DNA from: Massilia sp. erpn
GTDB lineage: Bacteria; Pseudomonadota; Gammaproteobacteria; Burkholderiales; Burkholderiaceae_D
Assembly (NCBI RefSeq): GCF_024400215.1
Contig: NZ_CP053748.1
Coordinates: forward strand, 1,054,001 to 1,118,000
Direction of reading: 5' to 3'
Length of the DNA: 64,000 bases
In this document: one piece after another, positions 17,057 through 26,415 of the stretch
Layout: every line of letters begins with the position of its first letter
How positions within the stretch are numbered: the stretch's first letter is position 1
The notes under the pieces: generated by a model
Seen by the model: the letters and a program-made list of their open reading frames with translations, nothing else
What the model was told of the DNA's origin: nothing
Database searches by the model: none
Position numbers and translations under genes: made by a program

Positions 17057-19005
17057 GCGGGCTTTTTGCGCTGGTCGCGGGGGAAGCGGAGGTGGTAGTG
17101 CAGGCCCATGCCGGGGGCGCTGACGACCTTGATCGTGCCGCCCAGGGGGCCCGTCACCAGGTTGTACAGGATGTGGGCGCCGAGACCGCTGCCGCCGCTG
17201 CCGCGCTTGGTGGTGAAAAAGGGGTCGAACAGTTGGCCGAGCAGCGAGCTGTCCATGCCGATGCCGTCGTCGCTGTAGTCGAACTGGATGTGCTCACCAT
17301 CGCTCTTGCCGCTGATCTTGATGCTGCCGCTCTGGCCTTCTTCGAAGCCGTGCACCAGGGAATTCATCACCATATTGGTGACGATCTGGGAAATGGCGCC
17401 GGGGAAGCTGTCGAGCTGGATATCGGCCGCGCAATCCACCTCGACCTTGACCGGCTTGCCTTTGAGCTTGGGTTGCAGCGAGAGCAGTACTTCGTCCAGG
17501 TATTTGCGCAGGTGGAAGTTGCGGATATTGTCGGAACTCTGGTCCACCGCCACTTGCTTGAAGCTGCGCACCAGGGCGGCGGCGCGCTGGGTGTTGGTGG
17601 TCATGATGCGCAGCGACTGGTCGATGGTGTCGAAGAAGGCGTTCAGACCATCCTCGTCGAGCTGGCCGGCGGCCAGGTCTTCCTTGGTCAGCTTGAGTTC
17701 CTGCACCAGATGGCTGGTGGCGGTGACGCAGATGCCGAGCGGGGTGTTGATTTCGTGGGCGACGCCAGCCACCAGGCGGCCCAGCGAAGCCAGCTTCTCC
17801 TGACGTACCAGCTCGCTTTGCGCTTCCTGCAACTGGGTCAGGGCCGTGTTCAGCGCGGCGTTCTGTTCTTCCAGCGTGTCCTTGGCGCGGCGGATGGCGC
17901 GGTCGGCCTGCATGCGCGCAATGGCCACCGCCACATGGCTGGCCATGAAGGCGAGGATGTCGAGGTCGGCCTGGCTGTAGAGCACCGAGGCGTCATAGCT
18001 TTGCACGATGATCACGCCATAGGCGCGGTCGCCTAGCAGCATGGGCGCGCCCATCCAGCTGCGGATGTCTTCATTGCCGAGCGGTTCGTCGATCTCGCCG
18101 GCGGCGCGCAGGGCGGCATAGGCCGGGCCGTCCAGCAGCTGGGCTTGCTTGCGCTGGAGGATGTAGGAACTCATGCCGATGCCGTAATGGAAGCGCTTGA
18201 CGGGCGCCTCGGCATCTTTTTCATCGACGAAATACGGGATGCTGATTTCCGCGCTGTCCGGATGGTAGAGGGCAATCAGGAAGTTGCGCGCCGTCACCAG
18301 CTCGCTGATGATTTCATGCAGGCGGCGGTACAGCACGCCCGCGTCGGATGCCGAAGCCGACAGGCTGGCAATCTCGTACAGGGCGCGCTGCAGGTTTTCG
18401 GCGCGGCGCCGCTCGGCCACCTCGTGCTCCAGGCGCAGGGTGCGTTCGCGCACGGCGCGCTCCAGCCGGTCCATGCTTTGCAAGCCTTGCAGGGCGCTCG
18501 ACACATAGTTGGCGATCAGGGCGAACAGAGCCTGGTCTTCTTCGCTATAGGTATGCGCCGCGTCATAGCTTTGGATGACGATGGCGCCCAGGATCTGGTG
18601 ATTTTGATCGAGCAGCGGACACCCCATCCAGTGCTCGGCCACCGTGCCCTGGCCGAAGGCGCCACCAGTCTCGCGCGAGATATGTTCTTCGGCCGTCATC
18701 ACCAGGGGCTGGCGGTTCAGGATCACCCAGGCCGTCGGCGATTGCTCGGGCGAGGCCAGCTTCACCAGCTGGCCGGGATCGGGCGCATCGTCCAGCACGT
18801 CCACGAAGTAGACGAAGCGCACGCTGTTGTCTTCGCCGTCGCGGTCGTTCAGCGCCACATAGAAGTTGGCCGCGTACATGATGCGCCCCAGCGCCGCGTG
18901 CACAGCTTGCAGGAAGAGCGCGATATCGGTGCAGCTGACCGACTGCTGGCCGATTTCGAGCAGCATGGACTGGACGGCTTCAAGACGGCGCAAACGGCTT
19001 TCCAT
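17053..19005 (-). CDS. Soluble histidine kinase with two GAF domains
   Basis: A 650-residue kinase with no membrane segment. Two related GAF domains (about 10-170 and 205-355; each contains YSxxDxxxLAxxAxxVxxAL near its end) are followed by a coiled coil. The dimerisation/phosphoacceptor region then has LASLGRLVAGVAHEINTPLG, with the histidine near 416. The HATPase domain (about 480-645) shows NMVMNSLVHGF (N box), DDGIGM (G1), FDPFFTTKRGSGGSGLG (F/G2). The GAF domains probably bind a small ligand or chromophore. The start at 19005 follows AGGGGA and removes an unlikely upstream extension. No response regulator is adjacent on the same strand; the convergent REC/HD-GYP protein is a possible partner. 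Confidence 0.9.
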   Translation of the reverse strand: MESRLRRLEAVQSMLLEIGQQSVSCTDIALFLQAVHAALGRIMYAANFYVALNDRDGEDNSVRFVYFVDVLDDAPDPGQLVKLASPEQSPTAWVILNRQPLVMTAEEHISRETGGAFGQGTVAEHWMGCPLLDQNHQILGAIVIQSYDAAHTYSEEDQALFALIANYVSSALQGLQSMDRLERAVRERTLRLEHEVAERRRAENLQRALYEIASLSASASDAGVLYRRLHEIISELVTARNFLIALYHPDSAEISIPYFVDEKDAEAPVKRFHYGIGMSSYILQRKQAQLLDGPAYAALRAAGEIDEPLGNEDIRSWMGAPMLLGDRAYGVIIVQSYDASVLYSQADLDILAFMASHVAVAIARMQADRAIRRAKDTLEEQNAALNTALTQLQEAQSELVRQEKLASLGRLVAGVAHEINTPLGICVTATSHLVQELKLTKEDLAAGQLDEDGLNAFFDTIDQSLRIMTTNTQRAAALVRSFKQVAVDQSSDNIRNFHLRKYLDEVLLSLQPKLKGKPVKVEVDCAADIQLDSFPGAISQIVTNMVMNSLVHGFEEGQSGSIKISGKSDGEHIQFDYSDDGIGMDSSLLGQLFDPFFTTKRGSGGSGLGAHILYNLVTGPLGGTIKVVSAPGMGLHYHLRFPRDQRKKPA

Positions 19006-19129
19006 ATTTCCCCTGGACGATAAATAATTCACAATGGAAATATTATCAGGGCACCGCCGCCGGGGCCAGTGGATTCCCGCGCCGGGCGCCGAAAGCCGGC
19101 CCGGATGCGGCAAAGCCGCAACCCCAGGC

Positions 19130-19621
19130 TCAGTGGGGGCGGCGGAAGTCGTTTTCGATCCAGGCCGCGGCGCTGGACGTGCTGAGCTTGAAAGTGGGCG
19201 CCACGCGCACCTGGGCCAGTTGCTCGCCATAGGCGTCGACGGCGCTCAGCAGAGCGTAGGGATCGTCCTCGTCCGGCACGATGTCGAGCTTGACGGTCAG
19301 GCTGCCCTGCTCCGTCTCCACGCGCAGCGATTTATGCAGTTGGGCATGCAGCTGCTGCTCGTGGCGGCGGATCACCTCGTTGGCCGTCTTGACCAGGGTA
19401 TGGAAGGCGTTGATGTCGAGCGGCTTGGGATTTTTCTTGTCGCGTCCCATGGTCCAAGGGCCGACCAGGGCAGGTTCCGGCTCGCCATCCTTGATCATGG
19501 CGACCGCCCAACCATCGTCGTCCTCGTTCTTGATGACGCGCGCCGTCCAGCCATTACCTTGCCAGACGCGGTCTTCCTGGATCAGGACATCGTCTTCTTG
19601 CTGTTCGGAAAAATCATTCAT
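19130..19621 (-). CDS. Uncharacterised conserved protein
   Basis: A 163-residue soluble, acidic protein. It is not recognised as a named family. It begins MNDFSEQQEDDVLIQEDRVWQGNGWTARVIKNEDDDGWAVAM, then has a helical segment LDINAFHTLVKTANEVIRRHEQQLHAQLHK, followed by beta strands (SLTVKLDIVPDEDDPYALLSAVD). The Trp-rich start and codon usage like its neighbours argue for a real gene. The ribosome site is weak. It lies upstream of the GAF kinase on the same strand with a 124-bp gap. Confidence 0.68.
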   Translation of the reverse strand: MNDFSEQQEDDVLIQEDRVWQGNGWTARVIKNEDDDGWAVAMIKDGEPEPALVGPWTMGRDKKNPKPLDINAFHTLVKTANEVIRRHEQQLHAQLHKSLRVETEQGSLTVKLDIVPDEDDPYALLSAVDAYGEQLAQVRVAPTFKLSTSSAAAWIENDFRRPH

Positions 19622-19670
19622 GCTGGGCTCGCGGCGGGAAAAAGGCCGTCATGATACCAGCCTGCCCAAA

Positions 19671-19692
19671 ACAAAGCCCGCCGAAGCGGGCC
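19671..19692 (-). terminator. Rho-independent terminator of the small proline-rich gene
   Basis: On the minus strand, GCCCGC-TTCG-GCGGGC is followed by TTTGTTTT. The UUCG tetraloop strengthens the call. It sits directly after the stop codon of the 81-residue proline-rich gene at 19697-19942, which supports that gene being transcribed. Confidence 0.75.
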
Positions 19693-19696
19693 GTGT

Positions 19697-19942
19697 TCAT
19701 TGGAAATAGATCGCCGGCTGGCCCGGCGGCCGCACCGGCGGCCCCGGCGGCGTGATGCGCGGGTCGATAGCCGGTTCCGGCGTCTGGTACTTGTACGGAG
19801 TGATAATGATGGGCGGAATCGTCGGCGGCGCGGACGGCGGCCCCTTGGGCCCGCCGGAACAGTCAAGTGCGCTACGCTGGCGCTCTGCTCTGCCGATTCC
19901 CGAGGATAACGATTGATCCTCGTCAAATGCTAGCCATGCCAT
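19697..19942 (-). CDS. Small proline-rich protein of unknown function
   Basis: An 81-residue protein. The first 20 residues are MAWLAFDEDQSLSSGIGRAE, then the rest is rich in Pro (GGPKGPPSAPPTIPP, DPRITPPGPPVRPPGQPA). There is no signal peptide or membrane segment. The start at 19942 is chosen because GGAGG lies five bases upstream; an ATG 12 bases further up is less well placed. A UUCG-loop terminator follows the stop codon. I do not recognise a family. The low-complexity tail could be disordered, or the product could be a short-lived or post-translationally processed peptide, but nothing shows this. Confidence 0.55.
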   Translation of the reverse strand: MAWLAFDEDQSLSSGIGRAERQRSALDCSGGPKGPPSAPPTIPPIIITPYKYQTPEPAIDPRITPPGPPVRPPGQPAIYFQ

Positions 19943-20149
19943 ATTACCCTCCATGCGCGAGATAGGTATTCAGTATAGGCAAGCTTGAAGCAAGTTCAAG
20001 GCTGGGATTTCCTCCATTCATCGGTTTCATCGCCCATTCGGCCCGCCAAATCCACCGTCCATCGCAAGCCCATCGCCGGCCGGTCCTGCGCGCAGTACAG
20101 TACAACCATGCCAAACGGCATGAGAACAATCAACCATACGGGGTTTGCC

Positions 20150-20527
20150 ATGAAAAGACTGCTCGCCTGCGCTGTTATCGTGCTTCTCGCTATCGCTGCC
20201 ATGCACACGCTGGATGTGGGCGATTGGACCGTGAGTTTCGGCGGCGATGAATACGAGGGGCCGCTGGCCGCCCTCTTCAGCCTGATCTTCGGCGCCGGCG
20301 GCCTCGTGATCGCAGCCGTCGCCATCGTCTGCGCGGCGCTCTTCGTCGGCCTGCTGTTCGCCGGTCTCGGCGTGCTGATGGTGGCGGGCCTGGCCTTGCT
20401 GGCCGTGGTGCTGGTGGCGGCCATCTCGCCCTTCCTGCTGCCGCTGCTGATCCTGTTCGGCCTGTGGTATATGGTGTCGCGCCGCCGCGAACGCCGTCAG
20501 GCCGACCTCAAGGAACACACCATCTGA
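20150..20527 (+). CDS. Small multi-pass membrane protein
   Basis: A 125-residue, very hydrophobic protein. It has a signal-anchor (MKRLLACAVIVLLAIAAMHTL), a short loop WTVSFGGDEYEGPLAALF, then about three membrane segments (LIFGAGGLVIAAVAIVCAAL, VGLLFAGLGVLMVAGLALLA, FLLPLLILFGLWYMV) and a positive tail RRRERRQADLKE. It resembles the short phage-shock or envelope-stress type membrane proteins in layout, but no family motif is clear. In-frame ATGs at 20108 and 20120 are possible alternative starts. It is convergent with the CHASE cyclase, with only seven bases between the stop codons. Confidence 0.65.
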   Translation: MKRLLACAVIVLLAIAAMHTLDVGDWTVSFGGDEYEGPLAALFSLIFGAGGLVIAAVAIVCAALFVGLLFAGLGVLMVAGLALLAVVLVAAISPFLLPLLILFGLWYMVSRRRERRQADLKEHTI

Positions 20528-20534
20528 TTCAGTT

Positions 20535-23500
20535 TCATGCGGAAGCGGCCGGGGGATGCTCCGGCCGGTCCGCCTCCTTTGCCGCCCCTCCTCCCGCTTC
20601 TGTTCCCGCTTCCGCCGCCGCGCTGTCCCGTCCCGCCACTTCCACCCGGTTGCGTCCGCCGCGCTTGGCGCGGTACAAGGCTTTATCAGCGCGGATCAGG
20701 GCCGCATCGCCGCTGGCGTCGAGCGCATCCATGGCGGCGATGCCGACGCTGACCGTCACCGTGAATTCCTGTTCGCCCAGCAGCAAGGGCGTGCTGGCGA
20801 TGCGCTGGCGCAGCCGCTCGGCATAGGAGGAGGCGGCAGCCAGGTCGGCGCCCGGCAGCAGCACGGCGAACTCCTCGCCACCGACGCGGCCCAGCATATC
20901 GATCTTGCGCTGGCTGTCGCGCATCAAGGTCGCCAGATGGCGCAGCACGGCGTCGCCGGCGGCATGGCCATGTTCGTCGTTGATGCGCTTGAAATGGTCC
21001 AGGTCGAGCATCACCACGGCCGTGCGCTCGCCCACATCGCGCTGCAGGCGCGCCTGCTCGTCGTCGAGGCGTGCCATGAATTCGCGCCGGTTCGGCAGGC
21101 CCGTCAGGAAGTCGGTGGTGGCCAGCAGCAGCAGCTCGTCGTTCAGGCGCTTGCGCTCGGTGATGTCGACGGTGGAAACGATGACGAAGTCCAGGCTGTG
21201 CGCGTGGCCGGGCATGACCAGGAGGGTCAGTTCGTTCTGCCGCCCCACCCCGTCCAGGCGGCGGAAACTGCTTTCGCAGGCGAACAGGTGGGCGCCCTGG
21301 GCCAGGGCCGTGAGCGCGCGCGCAAAGGCCGGCAAGGCGCTGTGATCGAAATTCTGCGCCAGGCTCAGCGCCGACAAATCTTTGTTGCTGGGCAATGCAC
21401 CGACCTGCTGCAGGGCGGCGGCGTTGACGTCGGTGATGCGCACCAGGCTGGCCAGGTGCTTGAGCTGGCTGGGATTGTGGTGCAGATAGGCGGGAATGTC
21501 TTCCACGCCCGACATTTCCAGCTCCACCAGGCGGGCGCGCACTTCCGACCAATCCTGCTCCCACAGCGCCACCGGTGCATTGTCGTACAGGCTGCGGAAG
21601 CGCGCCTCTTCCACGCGCAGCGCCTGCGCCGCCTGGGCCTGCTCGATGGCGATCCCGGCCAGATGGGCGGCCTGTTCGATCAGGGTGATATTGGCTGGAC
21701 TGGGCCGCTGCGGCAGGCGGCTGTAGATGGCAAAGGCGCCCAGCACCTCGCCCGAGGAACTGCGGATGGGGTCGGACCAGCAGGCGCCCAGCCCGGCGCG
21801 CCGCGCCAGGTCGCGGTGGCGCAGCCACAGCGGGTCGGTCTGAATATTCTCGACGATCACACGGCAATTGGCCGCCACCGCCTGGCCGCAGGAGCCATTG
21901 CCCAGCATCGCGGGCTGGCCGTGGATGGCGGCGTTGAAAAAAGCCGGCAGGCTGGGCGCCGCGCCCACCAGCAGGCGGCTGCCTTCGGGATCGAGCAGCA
22001 GGATGCTGCACAGCATGGAAGGATTGTCGGCCTCGATGCCCAGTACCACGCTTTCCAGGATGGTGGGCAGCGGTGCGCCGGTGGCCAGCAGTTCCAGCAC
22101 CTGGCGCCGGGTCTGCTCGCGCTGGTCGATCTGGGTGCGCTCGGTGATGTCGCGGAAAGACCACAGCCGCGCCTGGCCGCTGCCCAGGCGCAGCGTGCGC
22201 GTGAACTGCTCGATCACGCGGCCATCTTTCAAATGCAGCAGGGCTTGCCGCTCCTCGTTGTCGCGGTGCGGCTGCTTGCCCGCTTCCAGGAACGGTTCAG
22301 CCTGCTCCAACTGGCCCGCAACATGGGCCATCAGGATCGGCCCGTCGCTTTGCCAATCCATATGCTCAGGCACATTCCACAGTTGGCGGAAACGCCGGTT
22401 CACATTCAGCACCGTGCCGCGGCAATCGTCGACCAGGATGCCGTCGATGGTGGAATCGAGAATGCTGCGCAGCATGGCCTGGCTGCGCTGGGCGCTGTCA
22501 GCCAGGGCCTGCATGCTGGCCTGGCCTTCCTGCAGTTCGGCCGCCAGCTCGCGGCTGTGGTGCAGGGCCAGGCCGGCGCGCGCGCGGCTTTGCGCCAGCA
22601 GCCAGGCCAGCACAGCCATCAGCACGCTGAGCATCAGGCCGGCGATGCCGATCAACTGGGTCTTTTCATCGCGCAGGTTATAGCTCTCCGGCAACGCGGC
22701 GATGCGCACCGTCCAGCGGTGGCTGGCCACGCTGATCTGCTGCGTGGTCTGGCGCACCGTGGCCGCCGGTTCGCCGGGCGCCGGATGACCGGCCCCACTG
22801 TCATACATGCGCTGCGCCGGATCGACGCTGTTGCCGTCGTAGATTTCCACATCGAGACTGGCGCCGCGCTCGCCGCCGATGCCGGCCATCAGATCGCCCA
22901 TGCGAAACGGCGCATACACCCAGCCCTCGATGCCGGCGCGGCGCTGCGCCAGGGTCTGCTGCGGCATGCCCTTGCGGTAGACCGGCATCAGCACCAGGAA
23001 GCCGGCCTGGGCCGGTTCCTGCTTTTCCTGCACCAGGCGCAGCCGGCCCGTCATGGCCGGCAGGCCGGAATCGCGCGCCTGTTCCAGCGCCATGCGCCGC
23101 ATCGGCTCGGACATCGGGTCGAAGCCGAAGGCGCGCAGATTACTGCCGCTGAACGGTTCCAGGTACAGCACCGGCGCGTATTGCGGGCGGATGCCGGGCG
23201 GCGTGATCGTATACTCGGGAAAGCCTTCGGCCTGCACGGCAGCGATATGCGCCTCGCGCGCGCTGCCCGGCACCCAGCGCATGAAGCCCACGCCCTGCAC
23301 GCCGGGAAAATGCTGGTTCAGCTCCTGGCCCGCCAGATAGATGCGGAAGGCTTCGCGGTCCACGCTGCCGGTGCTGGCGAACAGGCCCTGCACCCCATAC
23401 AGCACCTGCACATAGGTCTGCATGCGCTGGGCCATACTGTTGATCAGTTCGCGGACGCGGTGATTGAAATCGGTTTCGGCCTCACGCTCGGCATCGGCGC

Positions 23501-23627
23501 GCGCGCCCAGCCAGAGCGCGCAGGTGGTTGCGGAACAGACTGCCAGCACCAGGGCCGCCAGCACGCCGGGCCGCAGCAAGCCATGCAGCAGGCGGTCGCG
23601 CAGCGAGGGGTGGGCGGGCTTGTCCAT
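20535..23627 (-). CDS. Membrane CHASE-PAS-GAF-PAS diguanylate cyclase
   Basis: A 1030-residue inner-membrane cyclase that makes cyclic di-GMP in response to a periplasmic signal. Order: TM1 at about 20-38, CHASE about 70-300 (YPGVQGVGFMRWVP-type core; FPEYTITPPG, LRAFGFDPMSEP), TM2 near 335-355, a PAS (about 395-500), a GAF domain (about 520-680, binding an unknown ligand), another PAS-like segment (about 695-850) and GGDEF. The active site reads GGEEF at about 915-919, with an RKID inhibitory site five residues before it. There is no EAL domain. The start is taken at 23627, where AGGA lies upstream. It is the second of three GGDEF genes here. Confidence 0.9.
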   Translation of the reverse strand: MDKPAHPSLRDRLLHGLLRPGVLAALVLAVCSATTCALWLGARADAEREAETDFNHRVRELINSMAQRMQTYVQVLYGVQGLFASTGSVDREAFRIYLAGQELNQHFPGVQGVGFMRWVPGSAREAHIAAVQAEGFPEYTITPPGIRPQYAPVLYLEPFSGSNLRAFGFDPMSEPMRRMALEQARDSGLPAMTGRLRLVQEKQEPAQAGFLVLMPVYRKGMPQQTLAQRRAGIEGWVYAPFRMGDLMAGIGGERGASLDVEIYDGNSVDPAQRMYDSGAGHPAPGEPAATVRQTTQQISVASHRWTVRIAALPESYNLRDEKTQLIGIAGLMLSVLMAVLAWLLAQSRARAGLALHHSRELAAELQEGQASMQALADSAQRSQAMLRSILDSTIDGILVDDCRGTVLNVNRRFRQLWNVPEHMDWQSDGPILMAHVAGQLEQAEPFLEAGKQPHRDNEERQALLHLKDGRVIEQFTRTLRLGSGQARLWSFRDITERTQIDQREQTRRQVLELLATGAPLPTILESVVLGIEADNPSMLCSILLLDPEGSRLLVGAAPSLPAFFNAAIHGQPAMLGNGSCGQAVAANCRVIVENIQTDPLWLRHRDLARRAGLGACWSDPIRSSSGEVLGAFAIYSRLPQRPSPANITLIEQAAHLAGIAIEQAQAAQALRVEEARFRSLYDNAPVALWEQDWSEVRARLVELEMSGVEDIPAYLHHNPSQLKHLASLVRITDVNAAALQQVGALPSNKDLSALSLAQNFDHSALPAFARALTALAQGAHLFACESSFRRLDGVGRQNELTLLVMPGHAHSLDFVIVSTVDITERKRLNDELLLLATTDFLTGLPNRREFMARLDDEQARLQRDVGERTAVVMLDLDHFKRINDEHGHAAGDAVLRHLATLMRDSQRKIDMLGRVGGEEFAVLLPGADLAAASSYAERLRQRIASTPLLLGEQEFTVTVSVGIAAMDALDASGDAALIRADKALYRAKRGGRNRVEVAGRDSAAAEAGTEAGGGAAKEADRPEHPPAASA

Positions 23628-23740
23628 AGTCGTCCTGCCAGCAGAGGGTGACATTCATAGTACGTTACCGCCCCCTGCCCCGCAATGAAAATTATGTGCT
23701 GTGGGAAATACCCCATGCCCTATGAGCAAAGCCAATGGAA

Positions 23741-23761
23741 ACTGGCAAAGCGATTGCCAGT
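23741..23761 (-). terminator. Hairpin after queC, possible terminator
   Basis: Perfect stem ACTGGCAA / TTGCCAGT with a 5-base loop, 22 bases past the queC stop codon. The T tract on the minus strand is short (TTTCC), so it is a weak terminator or only a 3' stabilising hairpin. Confidence 0.4.
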
Positions 23762-23783
23762 CTCTTCCGTCTTGCTTGCTACC

Positions 23784-24503
23784 TCAGGCCGGCTTGTTGG
23801 CGCTGGCTGCCGCGAACTGGCGGTAGCCGCGCGCGCGCAGCTCGCAGGCCGGGCAGGCGCCGCAGCCATAACCCCAGTCGTGCAGGGCGCCGCGTTCGCC
23901 CTTGTAGCAGGTGTGGGTGGAGGCGCGGATCATGTCGACCAAGCCGATGCCGCCAAGCGACTGGGCCAGTTCCCAGGTCTGTGACTTGTCCAGCCACATC
24001 AGCGGGGTTTCCAGCTTGAGGCGGGTGTCCATGCCGAGGTTGAGCGCCACTTGCAGCGCCTTCATGGTGTCGTCGCGGCAGTCGGGGTAGCCGGAGAAAT
24101 CGGTCTCGCACATGCCGCCCACCAGCACCGTCAGGCCGCGGCGGTAAGCCAGGGTGGCGGCCACGGTCATGAACAGCAGGTTGCGGCCGGGGACGAAGGT
24201 GTTCGGCAAGCCGTTTTCCTGCATGACGATCTCGATGTCCTCGGTCATGGCCGTCTGCGACAGGGCCGAGATCAGGGACAGGTCGATCATATGGTCGTCG
24301 CCCAGGCGCTGCGCCCATTGCGGCTTGTGGGCGCGCAGTTGCTCCAGCAGGGAGGGACGTACCGTCAGTTCGATGGCGTGACGCTGGCCGTAGTCGAAGC
24401 CGATGGTTTCCACGCGCTGATAGCGTTCCAGCGCCCAGGCCAGGCAGGTGGTGGAATCCTGGCCGCCGCTAAACAGCACCAGTGCGGTATCAGTTGCTAA
24501 CAT
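23784..24503 (-). CDS. queC: 7-cyano-7-deazaguanine (preQ0) synthase
   Basis: A 239-residue QueC. It converts 7-carboxy-7-deazaguanine to preQ0 with ATP and ammonia, a step of queuosine synthesis for tRNA. The N-terminal PP-loop SGGQDST is at residues 12-18, followed by [34 protein letters not shown] and the zinc-binding cysteines in THTCYKG and [11 protein letters not shown] are all present, so the enzyme should be active. The start at 24503 gives the family-typical N-terminus; the open frame extends upstream without support. It is divergent from tamA, with 58 bases between the starts. No other que gene lies in the window. Confidence 0.95.
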   Translation of the reverse strand: MLATDTALVLFSGGQDSTTCLAWALERYQRVETIGFDYGQRHAIELTVRPSLLEQLRAHKPQWAQRLGDDHMIDLSLISALSQTAMTEDIEIVMQENGLPNTFVPGRNLLFMTVAATLAYRRGLTVLVGGMCETDFSGYPDCRDDTMKALQVALNLGMDTRLKLETPLMWLDKSQTWELAQSLGGIGLVDMIRASTHTCYKGERGALHDWGYGCGACPACELRARGYRQFAAASANKPA

Positions 24504-24561
24504 ATGAAACTTTCTGTAAATCTTATCAGGGACGCCATCCACTGTACCAATCCGGTAACAT

Positions 24562-26415
24562 GTGGACATGAACATTAAGGCAGGACCACGAATTTTGGCA
24601 CAAGTAGCGAGAAATGTATTGCGGCGCATGGCTTTGGCTGCGGCCGCCCTGCTCCTCCCGCTGGCCGCCTGGGCGGCCGAGGGGCTGCACTACAATGTGC
24701 GCATCCAGGCGCCCGGCGAACTGGAAACGCTGCTGGAGCAGAACCTGGACTTGCTGCGTTTCCGCGGCAATGCGCGCATGGACCGCGACCAGCTGCAGCG
24801 CCTGGTGCGCAGCGCGCCCGAGCAGATCCGCACCCTGGTCGCCACGGCCGGCTACTACTCGCCCGTACTCAGCGTGCGGGTCGACACGCCGGAAGCCACG
24901 CCGACGGTGGTGGTCGAGGTGCAGCCGGGCGAACCGGTGCGCGTGGGCGAAGTGGAGATCGTGCTCGAAGGTTTCGCCAGCAGCGGCGGCGAGGCTTTCG
25001 ATAAGGAAGCGCTGAAGGCCGGCTGGACCCTGCCCGCAGGCGCCGTCTTCCGCCAGGACGAGTGGGAAACGGCCAAGCGCAGCATCCTGCGCCAGCTGAT
25101 GCAGACCCGCTATCCGCGCGCCCAGCTCAGCGAAAGCCAGGCCACCGTCGATCCCGACACGCACAAGGCGCTGCTGCATCTGGTACTCGACAGCGGCCCG
25201 GAAATGCGCTTTGGCGAACTGCGCATCGAAGGCTTGCGCCGCTATCCGGAATCGGTGGTGCGCAATCTGAACCAGATCCATCCCGGCGACTACTACAACG
25301 AGGCGGCGCTGCAAGCCTACCAGGCGCGCCTGCAGGACACCGGCTATTTCAGCGGCGTGGAAGTGAGCGCCGATATGTCGGCCGTGATCGGCGAGCAGCT
25401 GGAAGCGGCCGAAGCGCGCCAGGAAGGCCAGCCCCAGCCCACGGCCGCCAGTGCCATGGCGCCCTTGCCGCTGCTGGTGCGCGTGAGCGAGAACAAGCGC
25501 CGCAACGCCAGCGTGGGTCTGGGTTTCAGTACCAATACCGGCGCCCGAACCCAGGTCAACTACGACGATCTGTCGGTGTTCGGCCTGAAGATGAAAAGTG
25601 CGCTGACGCTGGAAACCAAGCGCCAGACGGCGCGCACCGACTTCTACTTCCCCACCACCGCCGACGGCTATAACGACAGCTTCGGCGCCGCCGTCGAACG
25701 CAACGATATCCAGGGCGAGATCACGCGCACCGCATCCATCCAAGGCAAGCGCGCCTGGGGCACGCCAAGGCTGGAGCGCAGCGTCAGCCTGCAGTACCTG
25801 ACCGAATCGAAATCGATCGACCATATTCCCACCAGCCGCAGTCAGAGCTTGCCGCTGACCTATGCCGTCACCTGGCGCAAGCTGGATAATCTGCTGTTCC
25901 CGAGCAAGGGCTATGTGCTGAACGCGCAGCTGGGCGGCGCCCTGCTGCCGCTGCTGACGGACGAACCTTTCGTGCGCAGCACCGTGCGCGGCATCACCTA
26001 CCTCCCGCTCAACAGCAAGAGCAGCGTCATCCTGCGCGGCGAAGTGGGCGTGCTCGCTTCGCGCAAGAAGGACGGCGTGCCGACCACCTTCCTGTTCCGC
26101 GCCGGCGGCGACAACTCGGTACGCGGCTACGCCTACCAGGAGCTGGGCGTGCGCGAAGGCGAGGCCACGGTGGGCGGACGCTATCTGGCCACCGCCAGCG
26201 CCGAATACCAGTACTGGTTCAAGCCCGCCTGGGGCGGCGCCGTGTTCTACGACGCGGGCAATGCAGCCGACTCGCCGAAATCGATCCATCCCAAATCCGG
26301 CTACGGCGTCGGCGTGCGCTATAAGAGCCCGGTCGGTCCGATCAATGTCGATTTCGCCTACGGCCACGCGACGCGCAAGATGCGCATCCACTTCTCGCTG
26401 GGCTTTACTTTCTGA
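24562..26415 (+). CDS. tamA: Outer-membrane translocation and assembly protein TamA
   Basis: A 617-residue Omp85-family outer-membrane protein. TamA works with TamB to move autotransporters and lipids into the outer membrane. It has a signal peptide ([14 protein letters not shown]), POTRA domains over about 40-310 ([48 protein letters not shown]), then a 16-strand-type barrel ending [26 protein letters not shown]. The conserved barrel-loop motif [10 protein letters not shown] is present at about residue 523. Start codons at 24562 and 24568 are both possible; a downstream ATG at 24628 would also leave the signal peptide. It overlaps tamB by one base (TGATG), so the two are translationally coupled. 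Confidence 0.9.
   Translation: MDMNIKAGPRILAQVARNVLRRMALAAAALLLPLAAWAAEGLHYNVRIQAPGELETLLEQNLDLLRFRGNARMDRDQLQRLVRSAPEQIRTLVATAGYYSPVLSVRVDTPEATPTVVVEVQPGEPVRVGEVEIVLEGFASSGGEAFDKEALKAGWTLPAGAVFRQDEWETAKRSILRQLMQTRYPRAQLSESQATVDPDTHKALLHLVLDSGPEMRFGELRIEGLRRYPESVVRNLNQIHPGDYYNEAALQAYQARLQDTGYFSGVEVSADMSAVIGEQLEAAEARQEGQPQPTAASAMAPLPLLVRVSENKRRNASVGLGFSTNTGARTQVNYDDLSVFGLKMKSALTLETKRQTARTDFYFPTTADGYNDSFGAAVERNDIQGEITRTASIQGKRAWGTPRLERSVSLQYLTESKSIDHIPTSRSQSLPLTYAVTWRKLDNLLFPSKGYVLNAQLGGALLPLLTDEPFVRSTVRGITYLPLNSKSSVILRGEVGVLASRKKDGVPTTFLFRAGGDNSVRGYAYQELGVREGEATVGGRYLATASAEYQYWFKPAWGGAVFYDAGNAADSPKSIHPKSGYGVGVRYKSPVGPINVDFAYGHATRKMRIHFSLGFTF

Noticed and set aside
20556..23651. 1031-codon open frame opposite the CHASE diguanylate cyclase
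   Set aside because: GC artefact. The real gene on the minus strand has GGEEF and an RxxD site.
24504..24561. preQ1 riboswitch in the queC leader
   Set aside because: The leader is only 58 bases and shared with tamA. I could not find the expected stem-loop and A-rich tail.
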